Below are positions 7,820-16,287 of a stretch of DNA of 34,649 nucleotides, piece after piece; positions within the stretch are counted from its first letter, which is position 1, and the number at the start of each line of letters is the position of its first letter. Under the pieces are notes generated by a model, which worked only from the letters and a program-made list of their open reading frames with translations, ran no database searches and had not been told where the DNA came from. This DNA is from Bauldia sp. (GTDB lineage: Bacteria > Pseudomonadota > Alphaproteobacteria > Rhizobiales > Kaistiaceae), in assembly GCA_020849325.1 (NCBI GenBank), contig JADLGL010000048.1, forward strand, positions 1-34,649, written 5' to 3'. The translations under genes were made by a program, and so were the position numbers.

Positions 7820-9478
7820 CAGACCGTTGGCTATCTTCTCCTGGAGGCGCGACGTCGCGCTGTCGGGCGCACCGAAATCGACGGCGTGCCGCCACTGGAA
7901 CACCGCCTCGGTCCGGCGGCCGACATGCCAGTAGGCGTCGCCGAGATGCTCGGCCACCTCCCAGTGGCTCGGTTCGAGTTCCACCGCGCGCTCGAGCTCG
8001 ACCACCGCCTCCTCGTAGCGGCCGAGGCTGTAGAAAGCCCAGCCGAGGCTGTCGATGATGTAGCCGGCCTGCGGGCGGGCGGCGACGGCTTCCTCGATGA
8101 ACCCCAGCGCCTCCTCGGCGTCGCCGCCGTAGATGATCATCGAGTAGCCGAGATGGTTGAGGACGTCCGGCTCGCCGGGCTCGAGGAGGAGGGCGATCCG
8201 GAGGTCCTCCTCGCCGCGCTGCCAGTCGCCGACGCGCTCATGGGCGACGCCGCGAAGGAAATAGAGCCGCCACGAATCCTCGGTCGGGCCGTCCATGAAA
8301 TTGATCGGCGTCGCAAGGACCGTCACGGCCGAGGCGAACCGGTTGACGGTGTTGTAGAGGCTCGCGAGCGTGAGGACGGCCTGGATGTCGAGCGGGTCCG
8401 CTTCGACGAGCGGTTCGAGCCGGGCGATGGCCTCGTCGAAGCGGCCGAGGGCGGCATCGCTTCGCGCCGCGCCGAGGATGGCGTCGGTCGCGAAGGGCGA
8501 ATCGGCCGCAACGAGAGCGAACGTGTCGATCGCCTGCTCCTGGCGGCCGAGATCCTGCAGGAGCTCGCCGAGCGCCGCGGCCGTCGAGGGCGCATCGGGC
8601 CAGAGCCGCAGCGAGAGCTGGAAATAGGGGATCGAAGTCTGCCCGCCGTCCTGCTGCATGATCGCGGTGGCGAGGCTGAAGAAGACGGTGGCGGTGCCGC
8701 TGCGGACGTCGGTGACCGTGGCAGGGATGGTCCCGCCGGCGGCGAGCGCTGCGAGCGCCGCGACCACCTGCGGCTGGTCGGGCACGGCCGCGAGGAGATC
8801 CTCGAGCGTCCGTTGGGCGCCGGCGGCATCGCCGGTCCGGGACAGGAGGCTCGCATAGAGGAGCGCGCCGCCGATCGACGGCGCCCGGTCCATCGCCTGC
8901 TCGGCGAAGAAAAGCGCGACGTCGGTCCGCCCGGCCACGTCGGCGACGAGGGCTGACTGGTAGTAGGCGAATTCGGGGAAATCCCCCGACATGCCGTCGA
9001 GGAGCGCCAGCGCGTCGTCGGTCTCGCCGGCCGCCTGATGCAGCCACGCCTGCAGGAGGCCGACGGTGATGGAGGTGAGCGTGTCGCCCGGCGTGATCGC
9101 GGCGAGTTGATCGAGCGCCGACTGGTACTGGCCGCTCCGGATCGCCTGCGAGGCGAGGACGAGGCGGCCCATCGCGAAGCCGGGATCGACGCCGACGAGG
9201 GTCGCGGCGATCGGCGAGGCGGCGGCGATGTTGCCGACCTCGAGCCACAGCGAGAACACGGTCGCCGCGAGCTGCGTGTTGGCCGGATCGCGCTGCAGGA
9301 CGAAGCCGTAGAACCACGCCGCCGCATCGAGATCGAGGCGGGAGGCCGCGGCCTGGCCGGCGAGGAAGGCTCCGGTCGGGCTCGACGTGAACTGGGTCTG
9401 CGCCGAGGCGGAAGGCGCCAGGGTGACCGCGCCGGCGGCGGCCAGGAGGGCTGCGGCGGCTTTGAGACGAAGGCGCAT
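7814..9478 (-). CDS. Exported tetratricopeptide-repeat protein
   Basis: 554 residues. A Sec signal peptide covers residues 1-26, cleaved at ASA before Q. The rest is a run of helical pairs with TPR spacing. The clearest repeats are near 430-540: NHLGYSMIIYGGDAEEALGF, DSLGWAFYSLGRYEEAVVEL and EHLGDAYWHVGRRTEAVFQW. TPR arrays are protein-interaction scaffolds; this type is common in alphaproteobacteria without an assigned role. ATG 9478-9476 follows a purine-rich stretch. The stop TAG is the first triplet of the repeat hairpin, so the last native residues may have been altered when the repeat arrived. It lies 35 bases downstream of the polyprenyl synthase and is probably co-transcribed with it. 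Confidence 0.85.
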   Translation of the reverse strand: MRLRLKAAAALLAAAGAVTLAPSASAQTQFTSSPTGAFLAGQAAASRLDLDAAAWFYGFVLQRDPANTQLAATVFSLWLEVGNIAAASPIAATLVGVDPGFAMGRLVLASQAIRSGQYQSALDQLAAITPGDTLTSITVGLLQAWLHQAAGETDDALALLDGMSGDFPEFAYYQSALVADVAGRTDVALFFAEQAMDRAPSIGGALLYASLLSRTGDAAGAQRTLEDLLAAVPDQPQVVAALAALAAGGTIPATVTDVRSGTATVFFSLATAIMQQDGGQTSIPYFQLSLRLWPDAPSTAAALGELLQDLGRQEQAIDTFALVAADSPFATDAILGAARSDAALGRFDEAIARLEPLVEADPLDIQAVLTLASLYNTVNRFASAVTVLATPINFMDGPTEDSWRLYFLRGVAHERVGDWQRGEEDLRIALLLEPGEPDVLNHLGYSMIIYGGDAEEALGFIEEAVAARPQAGYIIDSLGWAFYSLGRYEEAVVELERAVELEPSHWEVAEHLGDAYWHVGRRTEAVFQWRHAVDFGAPDSATSRLQEKIANGLP

Positions 9479-9513
9479 GACCCCTCTTCGAAGCGTTTCC
9501 GGTGGCTCGTTCG

Positions 9514-10539
9514 TCAGTAGGCCCGCTCGATGCAGAAATCCACCACTGCGAGCAGCGCCGCCTTGTGCGGCGAATCCGGGAACGGTGCGAGCGCGTCGCG
9601 CGCCACCTCGCCGAAATGACGGGCGCGCCGCACCGTATCATCCAGCGCATTGTGGCGTTTCATGAGCGCCACCGCCTGTTCGAGATCGCCGTCGCGGATG
9701 TCGCGGGTCTCGATCGCCCGCTGCCAGAAGGCGCGCTCGCCATCGGAACCGCGGCGATAGGCGAGAACGAGCGGCAGCGTGATCTTCCCCTCGCGGAAAT
9801 CGTCGCCCACCCGTTTGCCGAGGTCGGACGAATCGCCGGCATAATCGAGGACGTCGTCGATCAGCTGGAACACGAGGCCGAGATTGGAGCCGTAGGAGCG
9901 GAAGGCGGCCCGCTCGTCCCGGCCGCGGCCGGCGAGGATCGGCCCGACTTCGGAGGCAGCGGCGAACAGGGATGCCGTCTTGGCGTGGACGACGTAGAGA
10001 TATTCGTCCTCGGTGGTCGCCATGTCGTTGGCTGCCGCGAGCTGGCGCACCTCGCCCTCGGCGATGACGGCCGCGGCATCCGACAGGACGGCGAGCGCAT
10101 CGAGCGAGCCGACGTCGACCATGATCTTGAACGCCTGGCCGAGGAGGAAATCGCCGACCAGCACGCTCGCCGAATTGCCCCACAGCATGCGCGCGGCGAG
10201 TTTCCCGCGCCGCATGCTGCTGTCGTCGACCACGTCGTCGTGGAGAAGGGTGGCGGTGTGCATGAACTCGACGCCGGCGGCGAGGGCGACATGGCCTTCG
10301 CCGGGATAGCCGCACATCCGCGCCGCCGCGAGCGTCAGCATCGGCCGGAGCCGCTTGCCGCCCGACGAGATGAGGTGGTTCGCGACCTCCGGGATCAGCG
10401 CCACCTCGGAGCCGGTCCTCGACAGGATGAGGCGGTTGACCTTCTCCATGTCGCCCGCCACCAGCGCCACCAGCGGGGCAATACCTGCCGCGCGACGACG
10501 CTTGTCTTCGTCCAGAGCTACGACGACACCCAAGGACAC
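9514..10539 (-). CDS. ispB: Long-chain trans-polyprenyl diphosphate synthase (octaprenyl/decaprenyl type)
   Basis: 341 residues. It chain-elongates farnesyl diphosphate with isopentenyl diphosphate to make the ubiquinone side chain. The first aspartate-rich motif is DDVVD (101-105, in TLLHDDVVDDSSMRRG) and the second DDVLD (227-231, in FQLIDDVLDYAGD). GGKRLRPML at 60-68 binds the homoallylic substrate. Residues before the first DDxxD are small, as expected for long-chain products; whether C40 or C50 cannot be read, and in this order decaprenyl is common. The GTG 10539 start has GAGGGAG very close; TTG 10533-10531, seven bases after GGGAG, is a good alternative. Divergent from the DUF2007 gene. 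Confidence 0.92.
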   Translation of the reverse strand: MSLGVVVALDEDKRRRAAGIAPLVALVAGDMEKVNRLILSRTGSEVALIPEVANHLISSGGKRLRPMLTLAAARMCGYPGEGHVALAAGVEFMHTATLLHDDVVDDSSMRRGKLAARMLWGNSASVLVGDFLLGQAFKIMVDVGSLDALAVLSDAAAVIAEGEVRQLAAANDMATTEDEYLYVVHAKTASLFAAASEVGPILAGRGRDERAAFRSYGSNLGLVFQLIDDVLDYAGDSSDLGKRVGDDFREGKITLPLVLAYRRGSDGERAFWQRAIETRDIRDGDLEQAVALMKRHNALDDTVRRARHFGEVARDALAPFPDSPHKAALLAVVDFCIERAY

Positions 10540-10672
10540 ACTCCCTCACTCCCGGCCGGCGACAATAGGCAAGAGGCTGGGGACGAACAAGCCGGGGCGG
10601 CGCGCGCGATTGTGATACCTCGCCGCAGCCATTAGAGTTTTGAAAATGCCGGGCGCAAACCCGCGGGAGCCG

Positions 10673-10912
10673 ATGGAAGAACTTCTCAGGACGAACGATG
10701 CGGTTCTGCTTTCCTATGTTGAAGCATTGCTGAAAGATGCCGGAATCGCGTCGCACATATTCGATCAGAACATGAGCATCATCGAAGGCTCCATTGGCAT
10801 TCTGCCGCGCCGCCTTCTCGTCCATTCCGAGGATGCCGGCGAAGCGCGCGATCTCCTGTCGGAGGCCGGCTTCGCGGCCGAGCTCGTCGCGCCGCGCCGC
10901 CCGCGGCGATGA
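10673..10912 (+). CDS. DUF2007 domain protein
   Basis: 79 residues. MEELLRTNDAVLLSYVEALL is followed by AGIASHIFDQNMSIIEGSIG, the standard alphaproteobacterial DUF2007 sequence, a small alpha/beta fold that may act as a signal-transduction or ligand-binding module. I chose ATG 10673 because the family begins with M-x-ELLRTND; ATG 10646 and TTG 10640 would add unrelated residues. A GGGAG precedes it at a short spacing. Its stop overlaps the start of the methyltransferase gene (ATGA), so the two are translationally coupled. Biochemical role unknown. Confidence 0.85.
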   Translation: MEELLRTNDAVLLSYVEALLKDAGIASHIFDQNMSIIEGSIGILPRRLLVHSEDAGEARDLLSEAGFAAELVAPRRPRR

Positions 10913-11715
10913 GCGCCGCCCGGGAGCTCGGGGAAACGACCGTCGACGCCTTCCTCGGCGGCCGTATCGAGGCGGTGCAGCCCGCCGAAGGACACCACCG
11001 CTCCGGCCTCGAGGCGGTGCTCCTTGCGGCCGCGCTGGCGACCGACGCCGCGGGCCGCGTCCTCGACCTCGGCGCCGGCGCGGGGGTTGCGGGGCTTTGC
11101 GCCGCGGCGCGGGCGCCGGGCGTGTCGGTCACGCTCGTCGAGCGCGAGGCGGAGCTCCTGGCGGCGGCCGCGGCGGCACGGGGCCGGCCGGCGAACCGGG
11201 CGGTGGCGGATAGGATCGCGCTCGCGCGGCTCGACATCGCCACCGATGGCGAAGCGGCACGGTCGGCGGCCGGCGTCGTCCGCGAGGGCGCCGCGATCGT
11301 GCTGACCAATCCGCCCTTCCGGCCCGAGGGGGCGGTGCGCGTGTCGCCGCGGCCGGCGCGGGCGGCGGCACACGTTGCGGCAGGCGGGCTCGATCCGTGG
11401 TTCCGGTTTGCGGCGTGGGCGCTCGCCCCCGGCGGTTCGCTCGTGGCGATCCTGCCGGCGGCGAGCCTCTACGAGGCGCTCGACGGCCTGTCGGGGCGGT
11501 TCGGCGCGATCGCCGCCCTCCCCGTCCACCCGCGGCGCGACGAGCCGGCGCTCCGCATCCTGCTCGCGGCGCGGAAGGGCAGCCGGGCGCCGCTCGTGCT
11601 CCTGCCGGGTTTCGTGCTCCACGAGGGCGCCGGTTTCACGCCCGCGGCCGAGGCGGTTTTTCGGGGCGAAGCCGGGCTTGCCGACGTCCATCCCGCCTGG
11701 CGTGCGGTGGCGTGA
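10909..11715 (+). CDS. SAM-dependent methyltransferase, TrmN6-like (tRNA1(Val) A37 N6-methylase family)
   Basis: 268 residues. The SAM-binding motif I is VLDLGAGAGVAGLCAA (about 50-65), preceded by HHRSGLEAVLLAAAL, which is characteristic of the COG4123 family. The catalytic motif NPPF, in IVLTNPPFRPEGA, marks an N6-adenine or exocyclic-amine methyltransferase. TrmN6 methylates A37 of tRNA1(Val); the relatives in this order keep the same layout but their substrate is not proven. It overlaps the DUF2007 gene by four bases, an arrangement conserved in Hyphomicrobiales. Confidence 0.85.
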   Translation: MSAARELGETTVDAFLGGRIEAVQPAEGHHRSGLEAVLLAAALATDAAGRVLDLGAGAGVAGLCAAARAPGVSVTLVEREAELLAAAAAARGRPANRAVADRIALARLDIATDGEAARSAAGVVREGAAIVLTNPPFRPEGAVRVSPRPARAAAHVAAGGLDPWFRFAAWALAPGGSLVAILPAASLYEALDGLSGRFGAIAALPVHPRRDEPALRILLAARKGSRAPLVLLPGFVLHEGAGFTPAAEAVFRGEAGLADVHPAWRAVA

Positions 11716-11787
11716 CGCCACCCGCTTGGCGGGGAGCCGGCCAGATGCCATGATCGCAGTTCGTGCGGCGCGGATTCGGACAGGCCG

Positions 11788-11967
11788 ATGGGGCAGGTCG
11801 TAATCATTCTCGTGGTGATCGCCGTCGGCATCGTGCTGTGGCGGTCGTTCGGCCAGACGCCGGCGACACGGCGCCCGCCGGAGGCGCCGGCGCGGCCCCG
11901 GGCGACGGAGCTGCAGCGCGATCCGGAGACCGGCATCTACCACCCGGTCGAGCGCGAAAAGCGCTGA
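11788..11967 (+). CDS. Small single-pass membrane protein
   Basis: 59 residues. The chain starts MGQVVIILVVIAVGIVLWRS, one transmembrane helix at about 3-18, followed by a Pro/Arg-rich cytoplasmic linker and the C-terminal motif LQRDPETGIYHPVER. That tail resembles the D-P-x-T-G-x-Y-x-P motif of short membrane-anchored proteins seen in other proteobacteria, function unknown. The 180-base frame from ATG to TGA has no competing start. It lies 72 bases downstream of the methyltransferase on the same strand and may be the last gene of that unit. Confidence 0.6.
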   Translation: MGQVVIILVVIAVGIVLWRSFGQTPATRRPPEAPARPRATELQRDPETGIYHPVEREKR

Positions 11968-12042
11968 AGAACCGCCCGCGGCGTCTCCTCTTTGCCATTC
12001 GCTGAACGGAAGGCGGCTTCCGCTCGATGGGATCGCCCGTTT

Positions 12043-12228
12043 CCCTCGCCCCGTTCGGGGAGAGGGCTTCTGAGCTTTGCTAACCGAAGGTTTTCCCGGA
12101 CTCGATCCGGGGGAAGAAGGGTGAGCGGGCAACGCCCGCAGAAACTCACCACGCCGGCCCCCACCCGTCTCGCCAGGTTCGGCTTCGCCTCACCGGGCTG
12201 CGCAGGCCTCTCCCCGATCGGGGAGAGG
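12043..12228. repeat. G+C-rich palindromic intergenic repeat
   Basis: This fills most of the 310-base gap between the small membrane protein and the PD40 gene. It is bounded by two related hairpins, CCTCGCCCCG/CGGGGAGAGG near 12044-12065 and the perfect 22-bp palindrome at 12207-12228 (CCTCTCCCCG / CGGGGAGAGG with AT centre). Between them lie smaller hairpins such as CCCGGACTCGATCCGGG. No gene is seen here. Confidence 0.65.
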
Positions 12229-12249
12229 CGAAGGGCATTGAGGCTCCAG

Positions 12250-12280
12250 GAATGATCCGAATTCAACGGATCATGGTCTA
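12250..12280 (-). repeat. Single-hairpin relative of the composite repeat
   Basis: Arms ATGATCCG (12252-12259) and CGGATCAT (12267-12274) surround a seven-base loop. Read on minus, it starts TAGACCATGATCCG and has a GTTGAATTC centre, one base different from hairpin 1 of the composite repeat copy 1 (GTTGAAGTC). Its first triplet TAG (12280-12278) is the stop codon of the PD40 gene. Confidence 0.7.
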
Positions 12281-13198
12281 CCGGTTCGGGACGGGGTCCG
12301 GATGGAGATTGAACACGCCGTCGGGCGTGTAGGTCAGCTGAAGGGCGCCGTAGCCATCGAGACCCACCACGAACTGGTGGAAGGTGCCCTCTCCTTCCTC
12401 GGTTTCGAGCCCGGTGGTGAAGAAGATCGACCGGCCGTCGAGGCTGAAGACCGGGTCGTACTCGTCGAACTCGAACGTGTCGAAGACGATGCGGGCACCG
12501 GTCCCGTCGGAATTCGTGACCCAGACGTCGAAATCGCCGTCGCGGTTCGAGATGAAGGTGAGCAGCGTCCCGTCGGGGCTGTACTCGGGGTGGAGTTCGT
12601 TGCCGTCCCCTTCGGTGAGGTTCCGTTCGTTGCCGCCGCCGACATCCATCGCCCAGATGTCGTAGGTGCCGTCTTCCTCGCCGGTCGCGACACCGCGCGT
12701 GAAGGCGATCGTGGTCCCGTCCGGGCTTGCGACGGGGTCGTACTCGTCCTCCTCGCTGAAGGTGAGCTGCACGATGTCCGTGCCGTCGACGTTCATCGAA
12801 TAGATGTCGGAATGGCCTTCCGGCAGCCTTCCGGTGAAGACGATCCGGGTGCCGTCGGCGGACCATTCCGGCTGCCACATCCGGAACGGCGGATCAGCCA
12901 CGATCGGGCGCGCGTCGGTGCCGTCGACGTTCATGATCCAGATGTTGGCCACCGGCCCGCCAAACGACGAGTAGACGATCCGGGTGCCGTCGGGGCTGAC
13001 GGCCGGATCGAACTCGTTGTGGGGAGTGTTCGTCAGGTTGACGAACTGACGATCGTCGTCCGTCAGCCGGTAGACGTCGTACTGACCGTCGCGGTTCGAC
13101 GTCATGACGATCGTCCCGACCGGAACCTCGACGGCGGACGACACCGCCGGAACCAGGGCAGCGCCCAAAAGGGCAACCACGAAGCTCTTCTTGCGCAA
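12278..13198 (-). CDS. Exported TolB-like PD40 beta-propeller protein
   Basis: 306 residues. A signal peptide covers 1-22 (MRKKSFVVALLGAALVPAVSSA). The mature protein is built of PD40 blades, each with the F/Y-D-P-x-x-S-P-D-G-T-x-I-x-F/Y/T pattern: FDPAVSPDGTRIVYSS, WQPEWSADGTRIVFTG, YDPVASPDGTTIAFTR, HPEYSPDGTLLTFIS and YDPVFSLDGRSIFFTT. The blades alternate with NVDGTD and SNRDGxxDV loops, giving five to six blades. The fold is that of the TolB propeller, but TolB's N-terminal domain is absent, so it is not tolB. TTG 13198-13196 is the start, with GGAGGAG seven bases upstream. It is divergent from glyQ, and the shared gap holds an ATGAC-N7-GTCAT palindrome. The stop codon is inside a repeat hairpin. 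Confidence 0.85.
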   Translation of the reverse strand: MRKKSFVVALLGAALVPAVSSAVEVPVGTIVMTSNRDGQYDVYRLTDDDRQFVNLTNTPHNEFDPAVSPDGTRIVYSSFGGPVANIWIMNVDGTDARPIVADPPFRMWQPEWSADGTRIVFTGRLPEGHSDIYSMNVDGTDIVQLTFSEEDEYDPVASPDGTTIAFTRGVATGEEDGTYDIWAMDVGGGNERNLTEGDGNELHPEYSPDGTLLTFISNRDGDFDVWVTNSDGTGARIVFDTFEFDEYDPVFSLDGRSIFFTTGLETEEGEGTFHQFVVGLDGYGALQLTYTPDGVFNLHPDPVPNR

Positions 13199-13257
13199 GA
13201 CTTCTCTCCTCCTTCAGCGGGCCAGGCCCGCGCGGCGAGACGCCTACGCCCAATAAC

Positions 13258-13274
13258 ATGACTTCGCGAGTCAT
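13258..13274. promoter_or_regulatory. Palindrome ATGAC-N7-GTCAT between the PD40 gene and glyQ
   Basis: ATGACT (13258-13263) and AGTCAT (13269-13274) are perfect inverted arms around TCGCG. The site lies 59 bases upstream of the PD40 start and 76 bases upstream of glyQ. The same half-sites at the same spacing, with TAAC on the left in both, occur at 16227-16243. It is a likely operator for an unidentified dimeric regulator. Confidence 0.5.
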
Positions 13275-13350
13275 ATTCCATCGCGGCGTTCCCGCTTGAT
13301 CCGGTGCGGAAGGGGGTCTAGCGGATGCAGCGCCCCCGAAAGGAGCCGTC

Positions 13351-14268
13351 GTGCCCAGAACACTCGACCCGAAGCGTTCCTTCCAGGATCTCGTCCTGAC
13401 GCTCCAGCTCTACTGGGCCGAGCGCGGCTGCGTGATCCTGCAGCCCTACGACATCGAGATGGGCGCGGGCACGTTCCACCCGGCGACGACGCTCCGTGCG
13501 CTCGGGCCAAGACCGTGGAAGGCGGCTTATGTCCAGCCGTCGCGGCGGCCGAAGGACGGGCGCTACGGCGAGAACCCGAACCGGCTGCAGCACTACTACC
13601 AGTATCAGGTGATCCTGAAGCCGAGCCCGCCGGACCTGCAGGACCTCTACCTGAAGTCCCTCGCCGCCATCGGCGTCGATTTCCGGCTGCACGACATCCG
13701 CTTCGTCGAGGACGACTGGGAGAGCCCGACGCTCGGCGCCTGGGGTCTCGGCTGGGAGTGCTGGTGCGACGGCATGGAGGTGTCGCAGTTCACCTATTTC
13801 CAGCAGGTCGCCGGCATCGAATGCGCGCCGGTCGCGGGCGAGCTCACCTACGGGCTCGAGCGTCTCGCGATGTACGTTCAGGGCGTCGAGAACGTCTACG
13901 ACCTCAACTTCAACGGCGGCGAAGGGCCGGACAGGGTCACCTATGGCGACGTGTTCCTGCAGGCCGAGAAGGAGTATTCGCGGCACAATTTCGAGCACGC
14001 CGACGTCGACATCCTGTTCCAGCGTTTCCGCGATGCCGAGAAGGAGTGCCGCGCGCTTCTTTCCGCCGGCGACCGGCCAGAGGGGCACCTGATGGTGCAG
14101 CCGGCCTACGACCAGTGCATCAAGGCGAGCCACGCCTTCAACCTCCTCGACGCCCGCGGCGTGATCTCGGTGACGGAGCGGCAGAGCTACATCCTCCGCG
14201 TCCGCGAGCTCGCGAAGGCGTGCGGCGCGGCGTGGCTGCGGACGGACGCGGCAGGCGCCGGCCGCTGA
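13351..14268 (+). CDS. glyQ: Glycine--tRNA ligase alpha subunit
   Basis: 305 residues. This is the catalytic subunit of the bacterial alpha2-beta2 glycyl-tRNA synthetase, which activates glycine with ATP and charges tRNA(Gly). Family sequence throughout: [60 protein letters not shown] and [20 protein letters not shown]. Class II motifs carry the ATP and glycine sites. GTG 13351 has AAGGAG five bases upstream. The beta subunit gene glyS is 4.7 kb downstream on the same strand, with three unrelated loci between. Confidence 0.97.
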   Translation: MPRTLDPKRSFQDLVLTLQLYWAERGCVILQPYDIEMGAGTFHPATTLRALGPRPWKAAYVQPSRRPKDGRYGENPNRLQHYYQYQVILKPSPPDLQDLYLKSLAAIGVDFRLHDIRFVEDDWESPTLGAWGLGWECWCDGMEVSQFTYFQQVAGIECAPVAGELTYGLERLAMYVQGVENVYDLNFNGGEGPDRVTYGDVFLQAEKEYSRHNFEHADVDILFQRFRDAEKECRALLSAGDRPEGHLMVQPAYDQCIKASHAFNLLDARGVISVTERQSYILRVRELAKACGAAWLRTDAAGAGR

Positions 14269-14374
14269 GGCGGCCCTGCGCGCCAGCGAATACCGCTGAG
14301 GTAGTCGCTAACCATTCCGGCGAGCCATTGATTCACTTTTGTCATGGCTTGGTGTTCCCAAAGGGAGCACCACA

Positions 14375-16087
14375 ATGTCCGGCCTCGCCCTCTACGATCG
14401 ACTATCGAAGTTCAAGCGCCTCAACTATCGCGGCAAGATCATGGTGGTGGCGTTCCTCGGAACGCACATCCCCCTCCTCGCGATAATCGCCGCGATCATC
14501 TTCAGTACGGTTCCGGACGCTACGACGGCATGGATCATCGCTGCCGTCGCCCTCGTTGCCACCCTCATCGGCACCGGCGTCACGCTCCTCATCCTCAACG
14601 GGCTTCTCCGTCCGATCGTCCTGACCTCGCGCGGGCTCCGCGCCTATCGCGACGACCGCGCGCTGCCCCGGCTGCCGACCGGCTATCGCGACGAGGTGGG
14701 AACGCTGATGGCCGACGCCATGGCGACGCTCACCGAGCTCGACGACGCGCTCGACGAACTCGCCAATACCGACCGCGTCACCGGCCTTCCCAACCGCGAC
14801 CGGCTCGCGGTGGCGCTGGCGGCCCGGATCGAGGCGGGCGAACCGTTCGCGCTGTGCACGGTCAAGTGGGCGAACTACGAGCGGGTCGCCGCGACCTTCG
14901 ACCAGGCGACGGCGCGGGTCCTTCTGTCGTTCGTCGCGAAAGTGCTGAAGTCCGAGGTCGGCGTCGATGCGATGCCGACCCGGCTCGAGGCGGGGCTGTT
15001 CGCCTTCGTCGTCGCCGGCGCCGGCCGCGAGAACGTCGGCGAACTGATGGCGCGGCTTCTCGGACGGTTCTCGGAGCCGATGACCCACGGCGCCCGGCAG
15101 ATCGTGCCGAAGGTTGCCGGCGGCGTCGCGCTCTGGCCCGACGATGCCCTCACGGCCGACGCGCTGATCGACGCCGCATCCGCGGCGGTCGTCTCGACGG
15201 GGGACGTGACGGGACCGGGCTTCGCGTATTTCTCCCCCGCCGCCCGCGAGGCGGCGCGGGAGCGTTTTCTCACCGAACAGGAGCTTCGGCGGGCGCTCGC
15301 GGCGGACGAATTCCGCCTCTACCACCAGCCGGTGGTCGACCTCGCCCGCGGGCGGGTGACGGGTACGGAGGCGCTGATCCGCTGGCACCACCCCGAGCGC
15401 GGCGTCATCGGCCCCTCCGCCTTCATCGAGATCGCCGAGCGGAGCGGCCTCATCCACCCCATCGGCGAATGGGCCATAACCACTGCCGCCCGCCAGCTCG
15501 CGGCGTGGTCGGGCGGGGAGGCGCAGAGCCTCTCGGTTGCGGTCAATCTCTCGGCCCGGCAGTTCCTCGACCCCAACCTTTCCAGCGTCGTCCGCTCGGC
15601 GCTCCGCGAGGCCGGCGACGGCGCCGGACATCTCGGCGTCGAGGTGACGGAGACGGCGGCGATGGTCGACCGCCGCCGGACCGCCGGCATCCTCTCCGAG
15701 CTCCGCGATCTCGGCGTCCGCGTCGCGATCGACGATTTCGGCACCGGCTATTCGTCGATGGGATACCTCAAGGACCTCCCCTTCGACCTCCTCAAGATCG
15801 ACCGCTCCTTCGTCTCCGGCGTCCACGCGACGCCGAAGATGCTGGCGATCTGCGAGGCGGTCATCGCGCTCGCCCGCGGCATCGGTGCCGGCGTTCTCGC
15901 GGAAGGGGTGGAGACCGAGGACGAGGCGCGGAAACTGCACGAACGCGGCGTGTCGCTGTTCCAGGGCTATTACTTCGCGAAACCGATGCCGGCCGACGAC
16001 CTCGAAAGCGCCATCAGCGACCTCGGCCTCGTCGCCCGGATCATGGCGGCGGCCGATCTTCCGCGGGAGGCGCGGCGCCGCGCCTGA
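14375..16087 (+). CDS. Membrane-anchored EAL cyclic-di-GMP phosphodiesterase with degenerate GGDEF domain
   Basis: 570 residues. Two transmembrane helices at about 22-44 and 50-74 are followed by a HAMP-like linker, a GGDEF-fold domain (about 131-275) and an EAL domain (about 300-550). The GGDEF signature is replaced by EAGLF (205-209, in RLEAGLFAFVV), so cyclase activity is not expected. The EAL domain keeps the metal and catalytic residues: TEALIRW, VNLSARQF, EVTETAAM, IDDFGTGYSS, LKIDRSFV and EGVET. It should therefore hydrolyse c-di-GMP to pGpG at the inner membrane. ATG 14375 has AAGGGAG at a seven-base spacing. It lies between glyQ and glyS. Confidence 0.92.
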   Translation: MSGLALYDRLSKFKRLNYRGKIMVVAFLGTHIPLLAIIAAIIFSTVPDATTAWIIAAVALVATLIGTGVTLLILNGLLRPIVLTSRGLRAYRDDRALPRLPTGYRDEVGTLMADAMATLTELDDALDELANTDRVTGLPNRDRLAVALAARIEAGEPFALCTVKWANYERVAATFDQATARVLLSFVAKVLKSEVGVDAMPTRLEAGLFAFVVAGAGRENVGELMARLLGRFSEPMTHGARQIVPKVAGGVALWPDDALTADALIDAASAAVVSTGDVTGPGFAYFSPAAREAARERFLTEQELRRALAADEFRLYHQPVVDLARGRVTGTEALIRWHHPERGVIGPSAFIEIAERSGLIHPIGEWAITTAARQLAAWSGGEAQSLSVAVNLSARQFLDPNLSSVVRSALREAGDGAGHLGVEVTETAAMVDRRRTAGILSELRDLGVRVAIDDFGTGYSSMGYLKDLPFDLLKIDRSFVSGVHATPKMLAICEAVIALARGIGAGVLAEGVETEDEARKLHERGVSLFQGYYFAKPMPADDLESAISDLGLVARIMAAADLPREARRRA

Positions 16088-16221
16088 CGCCCGGCGCCTC
16101 CTCGCGGAGCCGTTCGCCGCCGCAGCGACGACACTTCGCTGCCGTGGCGATATCGCGAGACGTATGCGCTGGTCTGCTTGCCGACCTCACGAAAAAATGG
16201 CTTCTGACGCGTCGTCGCGAG

Positions 16222-16248
16222 TTAACATGACATTCTGAGTCATGTTAA
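16222..16248. promoter_or_regulatory. 27-bp operator palindrome upstream of the NosR-like gene
   Basis: TTAACATGAC (16222-16231) and GTCATGTTAA (16239-16248) are perfect ten-base inverted arms around seven bases. The site ends 39 bases before the chosen start. The spacing does not fit an FNR/NnrR box (TTGAT-N4-ATCAA). The core is shared with 13258-13274. Confidence 0.65.
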
Positions 16249-16287
16249 TGGCGCACAGTGATGCCGGGCGATCTTGGGGGACCCCGC

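Noticed and set aside
12043-12228. CRISPR array or tandem repeats
   Set aside because: The repeats are inverted, not direct and evenly spaced, and no cas gene is present. The same holds for the other repeat clusters in the window.
12278-13198. tolB of the Tol-Pal system
   Set aside because: The PD40 blades match, but TolB's N-terminal domain and the tol-pal neighbours are missing.
16222-16248. FNR/NnrR box upstream of the NosR-like gene
   Set aside because: Such boxes are TTGAT-N4-ATCAA; here the half-sites are ATGAC/GTCAT separated by seven bases.
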